NCBI GenBank assembly: GCA_050309795.1
Contig: JBNRMW010000016.1
Coordinates: 62,001-126,000, forward strand
Direction: 5' to 3'
From: JBNRMW01 sp050309795
GTDB taxonomy: Bacteria; Bacillota_I; Bacilli_A; Erysipelotrichales; Erysipelotrichaceae
Length of the DNA: 64,000 bases
How positions within the stretch are numbered: the stretch's first letter is position 1; each line of letters begins with the position of its first letter. The notes beneath the pieces are model-generated. The model had not been told where the DNA came from, did not search any database, and was given only the letters and a program-made list of their open reading frames with translations. Below, piece after piece: positions 1-8,099 of this stretch. The translations under genes were made by a program, and so were the position numbers.

Positions 1-1242
1 AGTGCCGATTATAATGTCTGTGCGTATGTCTATGATGACGACGCGATTTTGAGATTGGAAATCAATTCCATGGGTTCGCTTTGTTATCTTAATTCGATCA
101 TTAATCCTAGTTTGGAATCGTATGTTCAAAGCAGTACTTTAATGGGTTATTATATCGACATGGTCACCCACCAAGAATCTAGTGAGATCTATTTTCAGGT
201 TCAACCGAATGCTGATGTCGCTCGACAGCTTTTCTTAGGATATGAATTCATAGTCGATGGTCAACGTTTTTATGGCTTTATTAACACGCCTTACGAATTG
301 GTCGACTCAACCATCACCATTTTACGAGATCAGTTTTTTTACATTTCGGTCATTGTCTTTGTCTTAGCAATGTTGGTCGCTTTGATTATCTCTCGGGGTT
401 TGTCCATGCCGTTGGTACGGATGTCTCAACAAGCGTTGAGATTAGGGAAGGGAGATAAAGATATTGCTTTTGAGGGGGGCTCTATCCGTGAAGTTGATCA
501 TTTAGCTCAAGCCTTGAACTACGCAACCGATGAAATGCAAAAAAACGACAATCTACGGATTGATTTATTAGCGAATATGTCCCATGATATAAGAACCCCA
601 TTAACCATGATTAGTGCCTACGCGCAATTAATTGATGAAATAGCCTTTGAAGATCCTGAAAAACGGAAACAGTACCTCGACATTATTATTTCTGAAGTCG
701 ATCAGTTGGACCGGTTGTTACAAGATATGATGACGCTTTCTCAGCTTCAAAAATCGACCGTTCGACAAGAAATCTCTACCTTTGATGTGGTTGATGTGAT
801 CGATCGGGTGATTGAAGGATTTGACGCCCTAGCTTATACCTCGGGAGTGCAGTTTAACTTTATGGCTCAAGGCCCCTTAATGGTGGAAGCGGATCTTGTG
901 AAGTTTCGCCAAGTTGTGACCAATTATGTTTCCAATGCTTTTAAGCATGTTGGGGAAGATAAGCTGGTGTTAATCCGTGCTTTTATGATTGATGAACTAG
1001 GCATGATTCGCATTGAAGTAGAAGACCACGGGTCTGGGATTGCTCCAGACGAATTAGAATTAATTTGGGATCGATACTATAAAGCCGATAAGCATTTTAC
1101 GCGCAATAAAGAAGGCACCGGTTTAGGGTTAGCCATATCGAAAGCTATTTGTGAGCAATTAGATTGGCCATATGGTGTTATTAGTGAAGAAAATAAAGGT
1201 TCAACGTTTTATGTTGAACTGCCAAAAGGGAGGCAAAAATAA
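1..1242 (+). CDS. Sensor histidine kinase, 5'-truncated by window edge
   Basis: The frame is open from base 1, so the gene begins outside the window; a TTG at 49 is only an internal codon. The visible part is the end of an extracytoplasmic sensor region, one membrane helix (about bases 330-390), a HAMP-like linker, a HisKA domain with the phospho-acceptor His at bases 583-585 in NMSHDIRTP, and a HATPase_c domain with N box (NYVSNAFKH), DHGSGIA and GTGLGLAISK. It should autophosphorylate and pass phosphate to a response regulator, probably encoded just upstream. The signal cannot be told from the visible part. The next gene starts immediately after its stop codon, so they are co-transcribed. 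Confidence 0.93.
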   Translation, partial: SADYNVCAYVYDDDAILRLEINSMGSLCYLNSIINPSLESYVQSSTLMGYYIDMVTHQESSEIYFQVQPNADVARQLFLGYEFIVDGQRFYGFINTPYELVDSTITILRDQFFYISVIVFVLAMLVALIISRGLSMPLVRMSQQALRLGKGDKDIAFEGGSIREVDHLAQALNYATDEMQKNDNLRIDLLANMSHDIRTPLTMISAYAQLIDEIAFEDPEKRKQYLDIIISEVDQLDRLLQDMMTLSQLQKSTVRQEISTFDVVDVIDRVIEGFDALAYTSGVQFNFMAQGPLMVEADLVKFRQVVTNYVSNAFKHVGEDKLVLIRAFMIDELGMIRIEVEDHGSGIAPDELELIWDRYYKADKHFTRNKEGTGLGLAISKAICEQLDWPYGVISEENKGSTFYVELPKGRQK

Positions 1243-1794
1243 ATGAAGTTTATGTTATTAATTGGTGATGGCGCCGTCGGCAAAATGACCGTGGGTCAAC
1301 ACTTGATGAAAGCAACCGGACTCAAATTATTCCATGATCATATGATGCTGGAAACCGTCTTACAAATTTTTGATCGTTACGATAGTGAGGTAATCCAACG
1401 TTTACGGATGGTTGTCTTTGAAGCCTTTGCCCGTAGCGAACATCCAGGAATGATTTATACGTTCCAGTGGGCATTTGAAAATCAAGATGATTGGGATTAT
1501 GTCAATTCGATTTTTGAAATCTTTCATCCTTACTGTAAGGATTTTTATATTGTGGAACTGGTTGCGCCGTTGGAAGTTCGTATTGAGCGCAATAAAACAG
1601 AGAATCGCCTAAAACACAAACCAAGTAAACGTAATCTGAAATTTTCGGAGCGCTTACTCGTCTGGGATGATAAACTCTACCGCACGGTATCGCTGCCGGA
1701 TGAGCTGCCATTTGAGAATTATCTACGCATTGATAATTCTGATATCTCCGCAGAAGATTGTGCGAAATTAATTCAGACTCGATTTGACTTATGA
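1243..1794 (+). CDS. P-loop ATPase/kinase-like protein of unknown function
   Basis: This 183-residue protein opens with a P-loop of the form GDGAVGKMTVG, followed by an FHDHM segment, resembling small AAA/shikimate-kinase-like proteins annotated only as ATP-binding. A nucleotide kinase or phosphotransferase role is possible, but no substrate can be named. The ATG directly follows the TAA of the histidine kinase and is preceded by GGGAGG. A broken second copy of the same gene lies directly downstream (see the pseudogene at 1787-2166). Certainty is high for the gene and low for its function. Confidence 0.8.
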   Translation: MKFMLLIGDGAVGKMTVGQHLMKATGLKLFHDHMMLETVLQIFDRYDSEVIQRLRMVVFEAFARSEHPGMIYTFQWAFENQDDWDYVNSIFEIFHPYCKDFYIVELVAPLEVRIERNKTENRLKHKPSKRNLKFSERLLVWDDKLYRTVSLPDELPFENYLRIDNSDISAEDCAKLIQTRFDL

Positions 1795-2166
1795 AGCTTC
1801 TGTTAAATCCGATCACTATGGTTTAATCTTTACAGTCCAAGTGGATTTTGAACAAAAAGAAGATTGGGCGGATGTATAGGGGTTATGGACTATTTTAAAG
1901 CGGATAAAGAACACGGGTTATGTTGTTGAATTCGTAGCCGATCTAGAAACAAAATCACGCGCAATGTATCAGAAAATCGTCTCAGGACGAACACATCAAA
2001 ATGTTATCTCCAATTTTTAGAACAATTGAATCTTCAGACTAGACGTCTTCATCGAGTCGAGAGTTTCGACCTGAAAGTTCCGTTTATGCAGTATCTCAAT
2101 ATTGATAACTCCCAAAAAAGGGCTTATGAAGTTGGTCATTATATTAAAAAAGTCTTCGATTATTAG
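1787..2166 (+). pseudogene. Decayed tandem paralogue of the preceding P-loop gene
   Basis: Reading the + strand in pieces gives a broken copy of the C-terminal two thirds of the gene at 1243-1794. YEASVKSDHYGLIFTVQ matches FEAFARSEHPGMIYTFQ, DFEQKEDWADV matches AFENQDDWDYV, and PFMQYLNIDNS ending in KKVFDY matches PFENYLRIDNS ending in TRFDL. The copy has an in-frame TAG near 1877, another TAG near 2020, a frameshift before EQLNLQTRR, and no N-terminal P-loop. It begins within the last bases of the intact gene, so the deletion junction fused the two copies. Nothing suggests that it is translated. Confidence 0.75.
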
Positions 2167-2210
2167 CCAATTTTTTAAAAAAGCAAAGAATTTGAGGGGA
2201 TTGAGGCAAT

Positions 2211-2235
2211 AAAATGGTAGTCAATCGACCATTTT
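2211..2235. repeat. Perfect 8-bp inverted repeat before the rplU promoter
   Basis: AAAATGGT and ACCATTTT are separated by 9 nt and lie immediately upstream of, and in the -35 region of, the rplU promoter (-10 at 2240). It could be an operator, or a weak terminator for the upstream genes, since only four T follow the stem. Confidence 0.5.
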
Positions 2236-2239
2236 GTGG

Positions 2240-2245
2240 TATACT
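2240..2245 (+). promoter_or_regulatory. Extended -10 promoter for rplU
   Basis: TATACT preceded by TGG (extended -10 form). No good -35 is visible at 17 nt; the inverted repeat occupies that place. Transcription would start near 2252, just before the L21 leader. Confidence 0.6.
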
Positions 2246-2251
2246 ATTAGA

Positions 2252-2345
2252 GCTTATAAAAACAAGCAGACGTTGTTGTACCTAGGTACAACCGCCTAAA
2301 ACGGGTAATAAGACCTTCGGGCACCCTAATAGCGAGTCTAACCAA
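2252..2345 (+). ncRNA. Ribosomal protein L21 leader
   Basis: The segment between promoter and rplU matches the Firmicute L21 leader in sequence and position: paired GUUGUACC/GGUACAAC, an unpaired stretch, then a GACCUUCGGGCACCC element just before the SD. In this family the leader is thought to let L21 control its own operon by binding a 23S rRNA mimic. The assignment rests on the recognisable pattern and position; no alignment was run. Confidence 0.7.
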
Positions 2346-2362
2346 AAAAAGGAGGTGCAAGA

Positions 2363-2674
2363 ATGTACGCAATTATTGAAACCGGCGGCAAGCAGTTAAA
2401 AGTGGAAGAAGGACAATCCTACTTCATTGAAAAACTTGCAGTTGAAGCCGGAGATGAAGTTGTCTTTGACAAAGTGGTCGCACTTAACACCGAGGAGTTA
2501 ACCCTTGGCACGCCCTATGTTGATGGAGCAAGTGTAAAAGCCACGGTCGAAAAAAATGGTAAAGGCAAGAAAATTGTTATTTACAAATATCGTCCGCGCA
2601 GTGGTTCATCCCACCGCAAAGCGGGTCATCGTCAACCGTATACAAAAGTAACGATTAATAGTATCAATCTGTAA
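2363..2674 (+). CDS. rplU: 50S ribosomal protein L21
   Basis: 103 residues, full length for the family, with the typical start MYAIIETGGKQ and the basic C-terminal GHRQPYTK segment that contacts 23S rRNA. AGGAGGTGC precedes the ATG. First gene of the conserved rplU-prp-rpmA operon; its stop overlaps the start of prp. Expression is probably controlled by the L21 leader just upstream. Confidence 0.98.
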   Translation: MYAIIETGGKQLKVEEGQSYFIEKLAVEAGDEVVFDKVVALNTEELTLGTPYVDGASVKATVEKNGKGKKIVIYKYRPRSGSSHRKAGHRQPYTKVTINSINL

Positions 2675-3000
2675 TGATTCACGTACAGATTATGTATCAA
2701 GAACAATCGATTCAAACCATTGCTATTCGTGGCCATGCGTTTGCGGGAGATCCAGGATTTGATTTAGTTTGTGCGGGCGTGTCCGCCATTGGTACCGGCA
2801 TGCTCAATGCCTTAGATCGCTTGTTTCCTGACTTGGTTGATTTAACCTTGATTGATGATCACGATCCGTTGATTCGTGTCGAAATTAAACAAAGTAATGA
2901 ATCTTTACAACTCGTTTTACAAGCATTTATTACACAGCTCGAAACCATCCAAGTAAGTTATGCGGATGCGATACATATTAGTAGGAGGAACACTCAATGA
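2674..3000 (+). CDS. prp: Ribosomal-processing cysteine protease Prp
   Basis: 108 residues of the YsxB/Prp family. The catalytic pair is visible: His in RGHAFAG and Cys in DLVCAGVSAIGTG. In Firmicutes Prp removes the N-terminal extension from L27, a step shown to be essential in Staphylococcus aureus. It sits between rplU and rpmA, overlapping the first by 1 nt and the second by 4 nt. Its substrate, encoded next door, carries the expected cleavage sequence, so the pairing is internally consistent. Confidence 0.95.
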   Translation: MIHVQIMYQEQSIQTIAIRGHAFAGDPGFDLVCAGVSAIGTGMLNALDRLFPDLVDLTLIDDHDPLIRVEIKQSNESLQLVLQAFITQLETIQVSYADAIHISRRNTQ

Positions 3001-3281
3001 AATTTATCTTAAATATTCAATTGTTTGCGTCGAAGAAGGGTGTAGGGTCGACCAAAAATGGTCGTGATTCTCATTCGAAGCGTCTCGGAGCGAAACGTGC
3101 GGATGGCCAAACGGTCACTGCTGGCTCGATTCTCTATCGTCAACGTGGTACGAAAATTCATCCCGGACACAACGTTGGTAAAGGTGGAGACGATACGTTG
3201 TTTGCTACGGTCGATGGCGTGGTTAAATTTGAACGCTTAGGACGTAGTCGTAAACAAGTTTCTGTTTATCCAGTAAATTAA
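2997..3281 (+). CDS. rpmA: 50S ribosomal protein L27 with Prp-cleavable N-terminus
   Basis: 94 residues. The mature protein starts ASKKGVGSTKNGRDS and is preceded by the short extension MKFILNIQLF, which matches the Firmicute Prp cleavage motif (aromatic residue before ASKKG). L27 reaches the peptidyl-transferase centre, so the extension must be removed for activity. The ATG overlaps the prp stop as ATGA, with AGGAGG upstream. A terminator-like hairpin follows. Confidence 0.98.
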   Translation: MKFILNIQLFASKKGVGSTKNGRDSHSKRLGAKRADGQTVTAGSILYRQRGTKIHPGHNVGKGGDDTLFATVDGVVKFERLGRSRKQVSVYPVN

Positions 3282-3286
3282 ATTGA

Positions 3287-3312
3287 AATCTCCACTTGTT
3301 GGAGATTTTTTT
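3287..3312 (+). terminator. Intrinsic terminator after rpmA
   Basis: AATCTCCA and TGGAGATT arms with a 5-nt loop, followed by TTTTT. It lies only about 14 nt before the obg start and contains no separate promoter, so obg expression probably depends on read-through. Confidence 0.75.
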
Positions 3313-3325
3313 AAGGAGAAAAATT

Positions 3326-4600
3326 ATGTTTGTCGATAAAGTAAAACTTTATGCGAAAGCAGGAAACGGTGGCAATGGTATTGTCGCTTTTCGTCGTGAA
3401 AAATACGTACCTAAAGGCGGTCCCTTTGGTGGCGATGGTGGTGATGGTGGAAGCATCATCTTTGTTGTTGACACCAACAAACAAACGCTCTTAGATCTTC
3501 GTTTTCAACACCATTTACGGGCTGAACATGGGGAAAATGGTAAATCCAAGAAAATGCATGGCGCCCGTGGACAAGATCTCGTGGTTAAAGTTCCACTTGG
3601 TACTTTAGTCAAGGAGGTCTCCACGGGGCGGGTGTTAGCGGACCTTGTTCATGTCGATCAAGAAGCCATTATCGCTCACGGCGGTAAAGGGGGTTTAGGT
3701 AACTTTCACTTTGCGAGTGCCCGTAACCCGGCACCGGAATATGCTCAGAAGGGTGAAATGGGCGAAGAATTGGAAATTGAAGTAGAACTAAAATTATTAG
3801 CAGATGTTGGCCTCGTCGGTTTACCAAGTGTTGGTAAAAGCACCTTATTATCGGTGGTGACGCGAGCCAAACCAGAAATAGCCGAATACGATTTTACGAC
3901 TCTGGTACCCCAGCTTGGTGTCGTCGATGTCACAGATGGTCGTTCTTTTGTCATGGCGGACCTTCCTGGACTCATTGAGCATGCCTCACTGGGCAAGGGT
4001 TTGGGTTTTCAGTTTTTAAGACATATCGAACGGTGTCGAGTTTTGATTCATGTCCTTGATATGGGACATGAAGACCCCATTGAAGATTTCGAAATCATCC
4101 AAAAAGAACTGGAAGCCTACCAATGGCGTTTATTGGAACGTCCAATGGTGGTCGTTGCCAATAAAATGGATATGGATGGAGCCCAGGAAAAAGTTATAGC
4201 CTTTAAACAACGCTATCCCCAGTATGAGGTTTTTGAAACCATAACCTTAATCAATGAAGGCTTACAAGCGGTTATTTATGCGGTAGCGGATTTACTAGAT
4301 ACCGTGGATAAACAAGCTTTTGTGATAACACCAAGTCCAGAAGAAGAGGTCGTCCTTTTCAAATTCGAACCAAAGGCATCGGACTTTGCCCTGGAATTAG
4401 TGGAACCCCACACCTGGCACTTTAGTTCTGCCAGTGTAGCTCATCAAATGTCCCGTCAAACCATTACAAGCGACTATGATGTGTTCCGTTTGGCCCAACT
4501 CTTTCGGAAGATGGGTGTTGATGAGTATTTAAGAGAACAAGGTGTTGAAGATGGCGATACAGTCATTTTCGAAGATATCCAGTTTGAATTTATTGATTAA
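3326..4600 (+). CDS. obg: GTPase Obg (ribosome assembly)
   Basis: Start chosen at ATG 3326 (MFVDKVKLYAKAGNGG) behind AAGGAG; the in-frame TTG upstream lies in the terminator. Domain order: glycine-rich Obg fold (about residues 1-158, GGDGGDGG), TRAFAC GTPase with G1 GLPSVGKST, G3 DLPG and G4 NKMD, then the OCT domain, 424 residues in all. Obg binds the 50S subunit late in assembly and links ribosome maturation to (p)ppGpp. Its place after rpmA is conserved in Firmicutes. Confidence 0.97.
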   Translation: MFVDKVKLYAKAGNGGNGIVAFRREKYVPKGGPFGGDGGDGGSIIFVVDTNKQTLLDLRFQHHLRAEHGENGKSKKMHGARGQDLVVKVPLGTLVKEVSTGRVLADLVHVDQEAIIAHGGKGGLGNFHFASARNPAPEYAQKGEMGEELEIEVELKLLADVGLVGLPSVGKSTLLSVVTRAKPEIAEYDFTTLVPQLGVVDVTDGRSFVMADLPGLIEHASLGKGLGFQFLRHIERCRVLIHVLDMGHEDPIEDFEIIQKELEAYQWRLLERPMVVVANKMDMDGAQEKVIAFKQRYPQYEVFETITLINEGLQAVIYAVADLLDTVDKQAFVITPSPEEEVVLFKFEPKASDFALELVEPHTWHFSSASVAHQMSRQTITSDYDVFRLAQLFRKMGVDEYLREQGVEDGDTVIFEDIQFEFID

Positions 4601-4634
4601 ATAAATAGGAACAAAGAAGGGTAGAGCTCTATGA

Positions 4635-4640
4635 TATAAT
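4635..4640 (+). promoter_or_regulatory. Extended -10 promoter for ruvAB
   Basis: TATAAT with upstream TGA; no convincing -35. Start predicted about 9 nt before the ruvA ATG, leaving a very short leader that still contains GGTGA. Confidence 0.55.
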
Positions 4641-4655
4641 GAGCACGGTGATAAA

Positions 4656-5243
4656 ATGATTGCGTTTTTAAAAGGTGTTTGTGTCGAACGAACTGCTGAA
4701 TATCTGGTGGTAGAAGTACAAGGGATTGGCTATTTACTTCGTTTTGCACAACAAGAAAAAGTAAAATTAAATGAAGAAGTCCTGCTCTACACCTATCTTC
4801 ATGTCCGTGAAGATGAATTAAGCCTCTATGGTTTTATGACGCCAATGGATCGCGAAATCTTCTTAAAACTCATTTCTGTTAAAGGAATTGGACCGAGAAT
4901 TGGTTTAAATGTTTTTAAGCAAGTCAGCGCAGATCGACTAATAAAAGCCATTGAAGAAGGCAATATTAGCTATTTAAAAACTTTACCTGGAATTGGCCCA
5001 AAAACAGCTTCCCAAATTGTTTTAGATTTGAAAGGCAAACTTATTTCACAAAGTACGCCAGATATACCAGCTGAAGTTTCCCAAAATGTGGACGATGCTT
5101 TAGAGGGTCTAAAAAATCTCGGATATCGCAGTTACGAAATTCATGCGATTTCGTCCCAACTCAGTGCCTATAAAGACAATTCAGTTGATGAATTAATAAA
5201 ATTAGGGCTTCAATTACTATTAAAACAAAGGAGAAAGACTTGA
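4656..5243 (+). CDS. ruvA: Holliday junction branch-migration protein RuvA
   Basis: 195 residues, full length. N-terminal OB fold (MIAFLKGVCVER), two helix-hairpin-helix motifs (VKGIGPRIGLN and LPGIGPKTASQ) that grip the junction, and a C-terminal three-helix domain (VDDALEGLKNLGY) that stimulates RuvB. It forms a tetramer on four-way DNA. The stop TGA overlaps the TTG start of ruvB. Confidence 0.97.
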   Translation: MIAFLKGVCVERTAEYLVVEVQGIGYLLRFAQQEKVKLNEEVLLYTYLHVREDELSLYGFMTPMDREIFLKLISVKGIGPRIGLNVFKQVSADRLIKAIEEGNISYLKTLPGIGPKTASQIVLDLKGKLISQSTPDIPAEVSQNVDDALEGLKNLGYRSYEIHAISSQLSAYKDNSVDELIKLGLQLLLKQRRKT

Positions 5244-6244
5244 CTCGAATCATGAGTGGCGAACCACAACACGCCGATCAATATGAAATATCCTTGCGGC
5301 CTCAATTGTTAGAGGAGTATATTGGTCAACAAGCCTTAAAAGCCAATCTTCAAATATTTATGAAAGCCGCCATGGGTCGTCAAGAAGCGTTGGACCATGT
5401 CCTTTTATATGGGCCACCAGGCTTAGGTAAAACGACCTTAGCTTATATATTAGCTAATGAAATGAACCGTCAAATTCGAACTGCATCTGGTCCTAGTATC
5501 GAACGAACCGGGGATTTAGCCGCCTTATTGTCGTCGTTGGAACCAGGAGACATTTTGTTTATTGATGAAATTCACCGAATTCCCAAGATTGTCGAAGAAG
5601 TTTTATATTCGGCAATGGAAGATTTTGCGATGGATGTCATGGTCGGTAAAGATCAAACATCCCGTTCCCTGCGTCTGGATTTACCGCCGTTTACTTTAGT
5701 TGGTGCGACCACCCGAGCGGGGGATTTAAGTGCACCGTTACGGGATCGGTTTGGGATTGTCAGCAAATTAGACTATTATACCCACGAAGAATTAGAGCAA
5801 ATAGTTGCTCGTTCTTCTCGAGTCTTAGAAGTTGAGATTGAAGATCAAGCCGTTGTCGAACTCGCAAAACGATCGCGTGGAACCCCACGAATTGCGAATC
5901 GTTTACTACGGCGCGTCCGTGATTTTGCTCAAGTCCAAAACGATAATCAGATTGATCTTGAGATTACGAATTATGCTCTTAATCAATTGAAAGTTGATCA
6001 TCTTGGTTTAGATGACGTTGATTTACGTTATTTATTAGGCATTATCGAACGTTTTAAAGGCGGTCCTGTTGGTTTAGATGCCTTGGCCGCATCTATATCC
6101 GAAGAACCGATGACTTTAGAAGATGTGTATGAACCGTATCTTTTACAAATTGGCTTTATCAATCGGACTCCGCGTGGTCGGGTCGTGACCGAAAAAGCTT
6201 ACGCCCATTTAAAAATAAATTATCGTCAACAATTGTTTGACTAA
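5240..6244 (+). CDS. ruvB: Holliday junction ATP-dependent helicase RuvB
   Basis: 334 residues. AAA+ motor with Walker A GPPGLGKTT, Walker B DEIHRI, sensor 1 GATTRAG, arginine finger region PLRDRFG, and a C-terminal winged helix. The TTG start at 5240 is preferred over ATG 5252 because AAGGAG lies 6 nt before TTG but 18 nt before ATG. The 4-nt overlap with ruvA suggests coupled translation. A strong terminator follows. Confidence 0.97.
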   Translation: MTRIMSGEPQHADQYEISLRPQLLEEYIGQQALKANLQIFMKAAMGRQEALDHVLLYGPPGLGKTTLAYILANEMNRQIRTASGPSIERTGDLAALLSSLEPGDILFIDEIHRIPKIVEEVLYSAMEDFAMDVMVGKDQTSRSLRLDLPPFTLVGATTRAGDLSAPLRDRFGIVSKLDYYTHEELEQIVARSSRVLEVEIEDQAVVELAKRSRGTPRIANRLLRRVRDFAQVQNDNQIDLEITNYALNQLKVDHLGLDDVDLRYLLGIIERFKGGPVGLDALAASISEEPMTLEDVYEPYLLQIGFINRTPRGRVVTEKAYAHLKINYRQQLFD

Positions 6245-6252
6245 TAGAAAAG

Positions 6253-6278
6253 GATTGAGTGAATGCTCAATCTTTTTT
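6253..6278 (+). terminator. Intrinsic terminator after ruvB
   Basis: GATTGAG and CTCAATC arms with a 6-nt loop followed by TTTTTT. The T run overlaps the stop codon of the convergent HAD gene. Confidence 0.85.
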
Positions 6279-6948
6279 ATAAGTATAAATGTTGCTCCAA
6301 CTCTTCGGGACGATTTAAGATAATTTGAGCTTGTTGTTTAAAATAACGGTGATTATGGGGACTGATTTGGCTATATTGGGCATACGCAAAATCTACTTGG
6401 GCTTGCTGAGCCATTTGCAGGCCATATTGTAAATCGTCAACCATGAGTATTTCATTGAATTTTAAATCATAGCTAGACATAATTTCAAAGAGTTGTTGAG
6501 GATTGGGTTTAATTAACTGTTCGTACTGATCTTTGCAAAAAATATCGGTAAGAACAACTTTTGGAAAATGGGCTAAATAATCGCGTTGGATAATTTCTAA
6601 GTAATTAAGGGAACTCACAAAGATTAAACCGCCATGTTGATTGTATTTCAAGAGTATATCATTGATAAAAGGGAAGGGTTGCGGAACAATTCCCTTCGAA
6701 AATTCACGCCAAAGCGTTTCTTCCCATAAAATCTCTTCATCACTCATCTCTAAGACTTCTTTATAATACGTGATCAATCCCGGATTCAAATTCATTTTCT
6801 GAAATTCCATTAGACTCAGCACTGAATGATGGGGACGGATTTGCTTAATGGCTTTGACAAAGGCTGGATAGTGGACGGATTGGGTAGAAGCTACGACCGT
6901 ATCGTCATGATCGAGCACTAAGGCTTTGTATTTCAATAATTTATTCAT
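6277..6948 (-). CDS. HAD-superfamily hydrolase, probably leaderless
   Basis: 223 residues from ATG 6948 (MNKLLKYKALVLDHDDTVV). HAD motif I is DHDDT, motif II is the Ser of FVSSLN, motif III Lys in IKPNPQQ and motif IV VDD in ILMVDDLQYG, with a helical cap between motifs I and II. Phosphatase activity on a small phosphorylated molecule is likely; the substrate is unknown. No Shine-Dalgarno precedes the ATG; instead a TATAAT (6955-6960) is spaced so that +1 falls on the A of ATG. A longer upstream extension would run through the divergent promoter region and is rejected. Confidence 0.85.
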   Translation of the reverse strand: MNKLLKYKALVLDHDDTVVASTQSVHYPAFVKAIKQIRPHHSVLSLMEFQKMNLNPGLITYYKEVLEMSDEEILWEETLWREFSKGIVPQPFPFINDILLKYNQHGGLIFVSSLNYLEIIQRDYLAHFPKVVLTDIFCKDQYEQLIKPNPQQLFEIMSSYDLKFNEILMVDDLQYGLQMAQQAQVDFAYAQYSQISPHNHRYFKQQAQIILNRPEELEQHLYL

Positions 6949-6954
6949 GGGTCT

Positions 6955-6960
6955 ATTATA
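6955..6960 (-). promoter_or_regulatory. Extended -10 of the HAD gene
   Basis: Minus-strand TGCTATAAT. Its -10 ends 6 nt before the ATG, so the predicted transcript starts at the start codon. Its upstream half overlaps the murG -10 on the other strand. Confidence 0.65.
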
Positions 6961-6984
6961 GCAAAGAAGCCGCTTAAAATATGG

Positions 6985-6990
6985 TATGAT
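6985..6990 (+). promoter_or_regulatory. Extended -10 promoter for murG-murB-ftsQ
   Basis: TGGTATGAT about 30 nt before the murG TTG start, divergent from and interlocked with the HAD promoter. Confidence 0.5.
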
Positions 6991-7019
6991 AATTAAGCGA
7001 AAAGGGAGTAGGTGAACAC

Positions 7020-8099
7020 TTGAAAATTTGTCTTTGTGCGGGTGGTACAGGCGGCCATGTTTATCCTGCGGTAACACTAGCCAAATATTTGAAAGAAACG
7101 GGGGATACTTTCTTTTTCATTGGCAACAGCCAGATGATGGAAGAAGCGGTTTGTCAACAACATAATTTTCGATTCTTACCCATTCATAACAAAGGTCTTT
7201 TTAAGAATACCTTCAAAAGTCGTTTTGAAGCGATGACTTCCACGATACGCTCTTTTTTTGATGCCCGAAAATATTTGAAACATGAAAAACCTGATCTAGT
7301 GATGGGTTTGGGTGGCTATGTAACCGTTCCAGTTGGTTTGGCAGCGTTTTCGTTGCGGATTCCACTCTTACTCCATGAACAAAATGCGCTACCTGGGAAG
7401 GCGAACAAGTTTTTATCAACATTTTCTAAAGGTGTTGCTTTATCCTATGCCAGTAGTGCGTCGTATTTTAAAGGTAAAACGACGCGTTTGACCGGTAATC
7501 CGCGTGCAAGCGAAGTGGCTTTACAGCGACCAGATGCTTCTATTTTAAAACAGTATGGTTTAGACCAAGACCGACCTATTTTATACATCGTTATGGGTTC
7601 TTTGGGTTCGGGTTCAATGAATCGTTTTTTAGTGGAGCTCTTTGAACAATTTGATTTTAGCGAATTTCAAGTATTGATTTCCGGTGGCGTTCAAAATACT
7701 CAAAAACTTCAAAAAGCATTGGAAAAATTTGCATACATTCACATTTATGAACAAATCGATCAAGTGGCGATGTTGCCGTTTTGTCGGGTGGTTTTATCAC
7801 GGGCTGGAGCCACGGGACTGGCTGAATTAATGGCTAGTGGTTCCATTGCTATTTTAGTGCCTTCCCCGTTTGTTGCGGATAATCATCAGTATTATAATGC
7901 GCTTGATTTAGTCGAGCAGCAGGCGGCAGTGATGTTGGAAGAGAAAAAAATGACGCCTCAAGAAATGTATGATTTAATCGTTGATTTACAAACGAATGAG
8001 CCCAAGCGACAACAGTTACGTGAAAACGCCTTGCGGTTGGCTTATCCAACAGCGACCACCGATATTTACCAATGGATGAAGGAGCTTGTTAATGACTGA
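7020..8099 (+). CDS. murG: UDP-GlcNAc transferase MurG (lipid II synthesis)
   Basis: 359 residues. GT-B fold with the N-terminal glycine loop CAGGTGGHVYPA, acceptor-side GGYVTVPVGLAA and HEQNALPGKAN, and C-terminal donor-site VLSRAGATGLAE. It adds GlcNAc to undecaprenyl-PP-MurNAc-pentapeptide on the inner membrane face. It starts at TTG 7020 with GGGAG and AGGTGA upstream; no ATG fits the conserved N-terminus. It overlaps murB by 8 nt. Its presence shows that the organism makes peptidoglycan. Confidence 0.97.
   Translation: MKICLCAGGTGGHVYPAVTLAKYLKETGDTFFFIGNSQMMEEAVCQQHNFRFLPIHNKGLFKNTFKSRFEAMTSTIRSFFDARKYLKHEKPDLVMGLGGYVTVPVGLAAFSLRIPLLLHEQNALPGKANKFLSTFSKGVALSYASSASYFKGKTTRLTGNPRASEVALQRPDASILKQYGLDQDRPILYIVMGSLGSGSMNRFLVELFEQFDFSEFQVLISGGVQNTQKLQKALEKFAYIHIYEQIDQVAMLPFCRVVLSRAGATGLAELMASGSIAILVPSPFVADNHQYYNALDLVEQQAAVMLEEKKMTPQEMYDLIVDLQTNEPKRQQLRENALRLAYPTATTDIYQWMKELVND

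Noticed and set aside
1502..1816. 104-residue minus-strand ORF
   Set aside because: It lies opposite the intact P-loop gene and has no ribosome site or recognisable motif.
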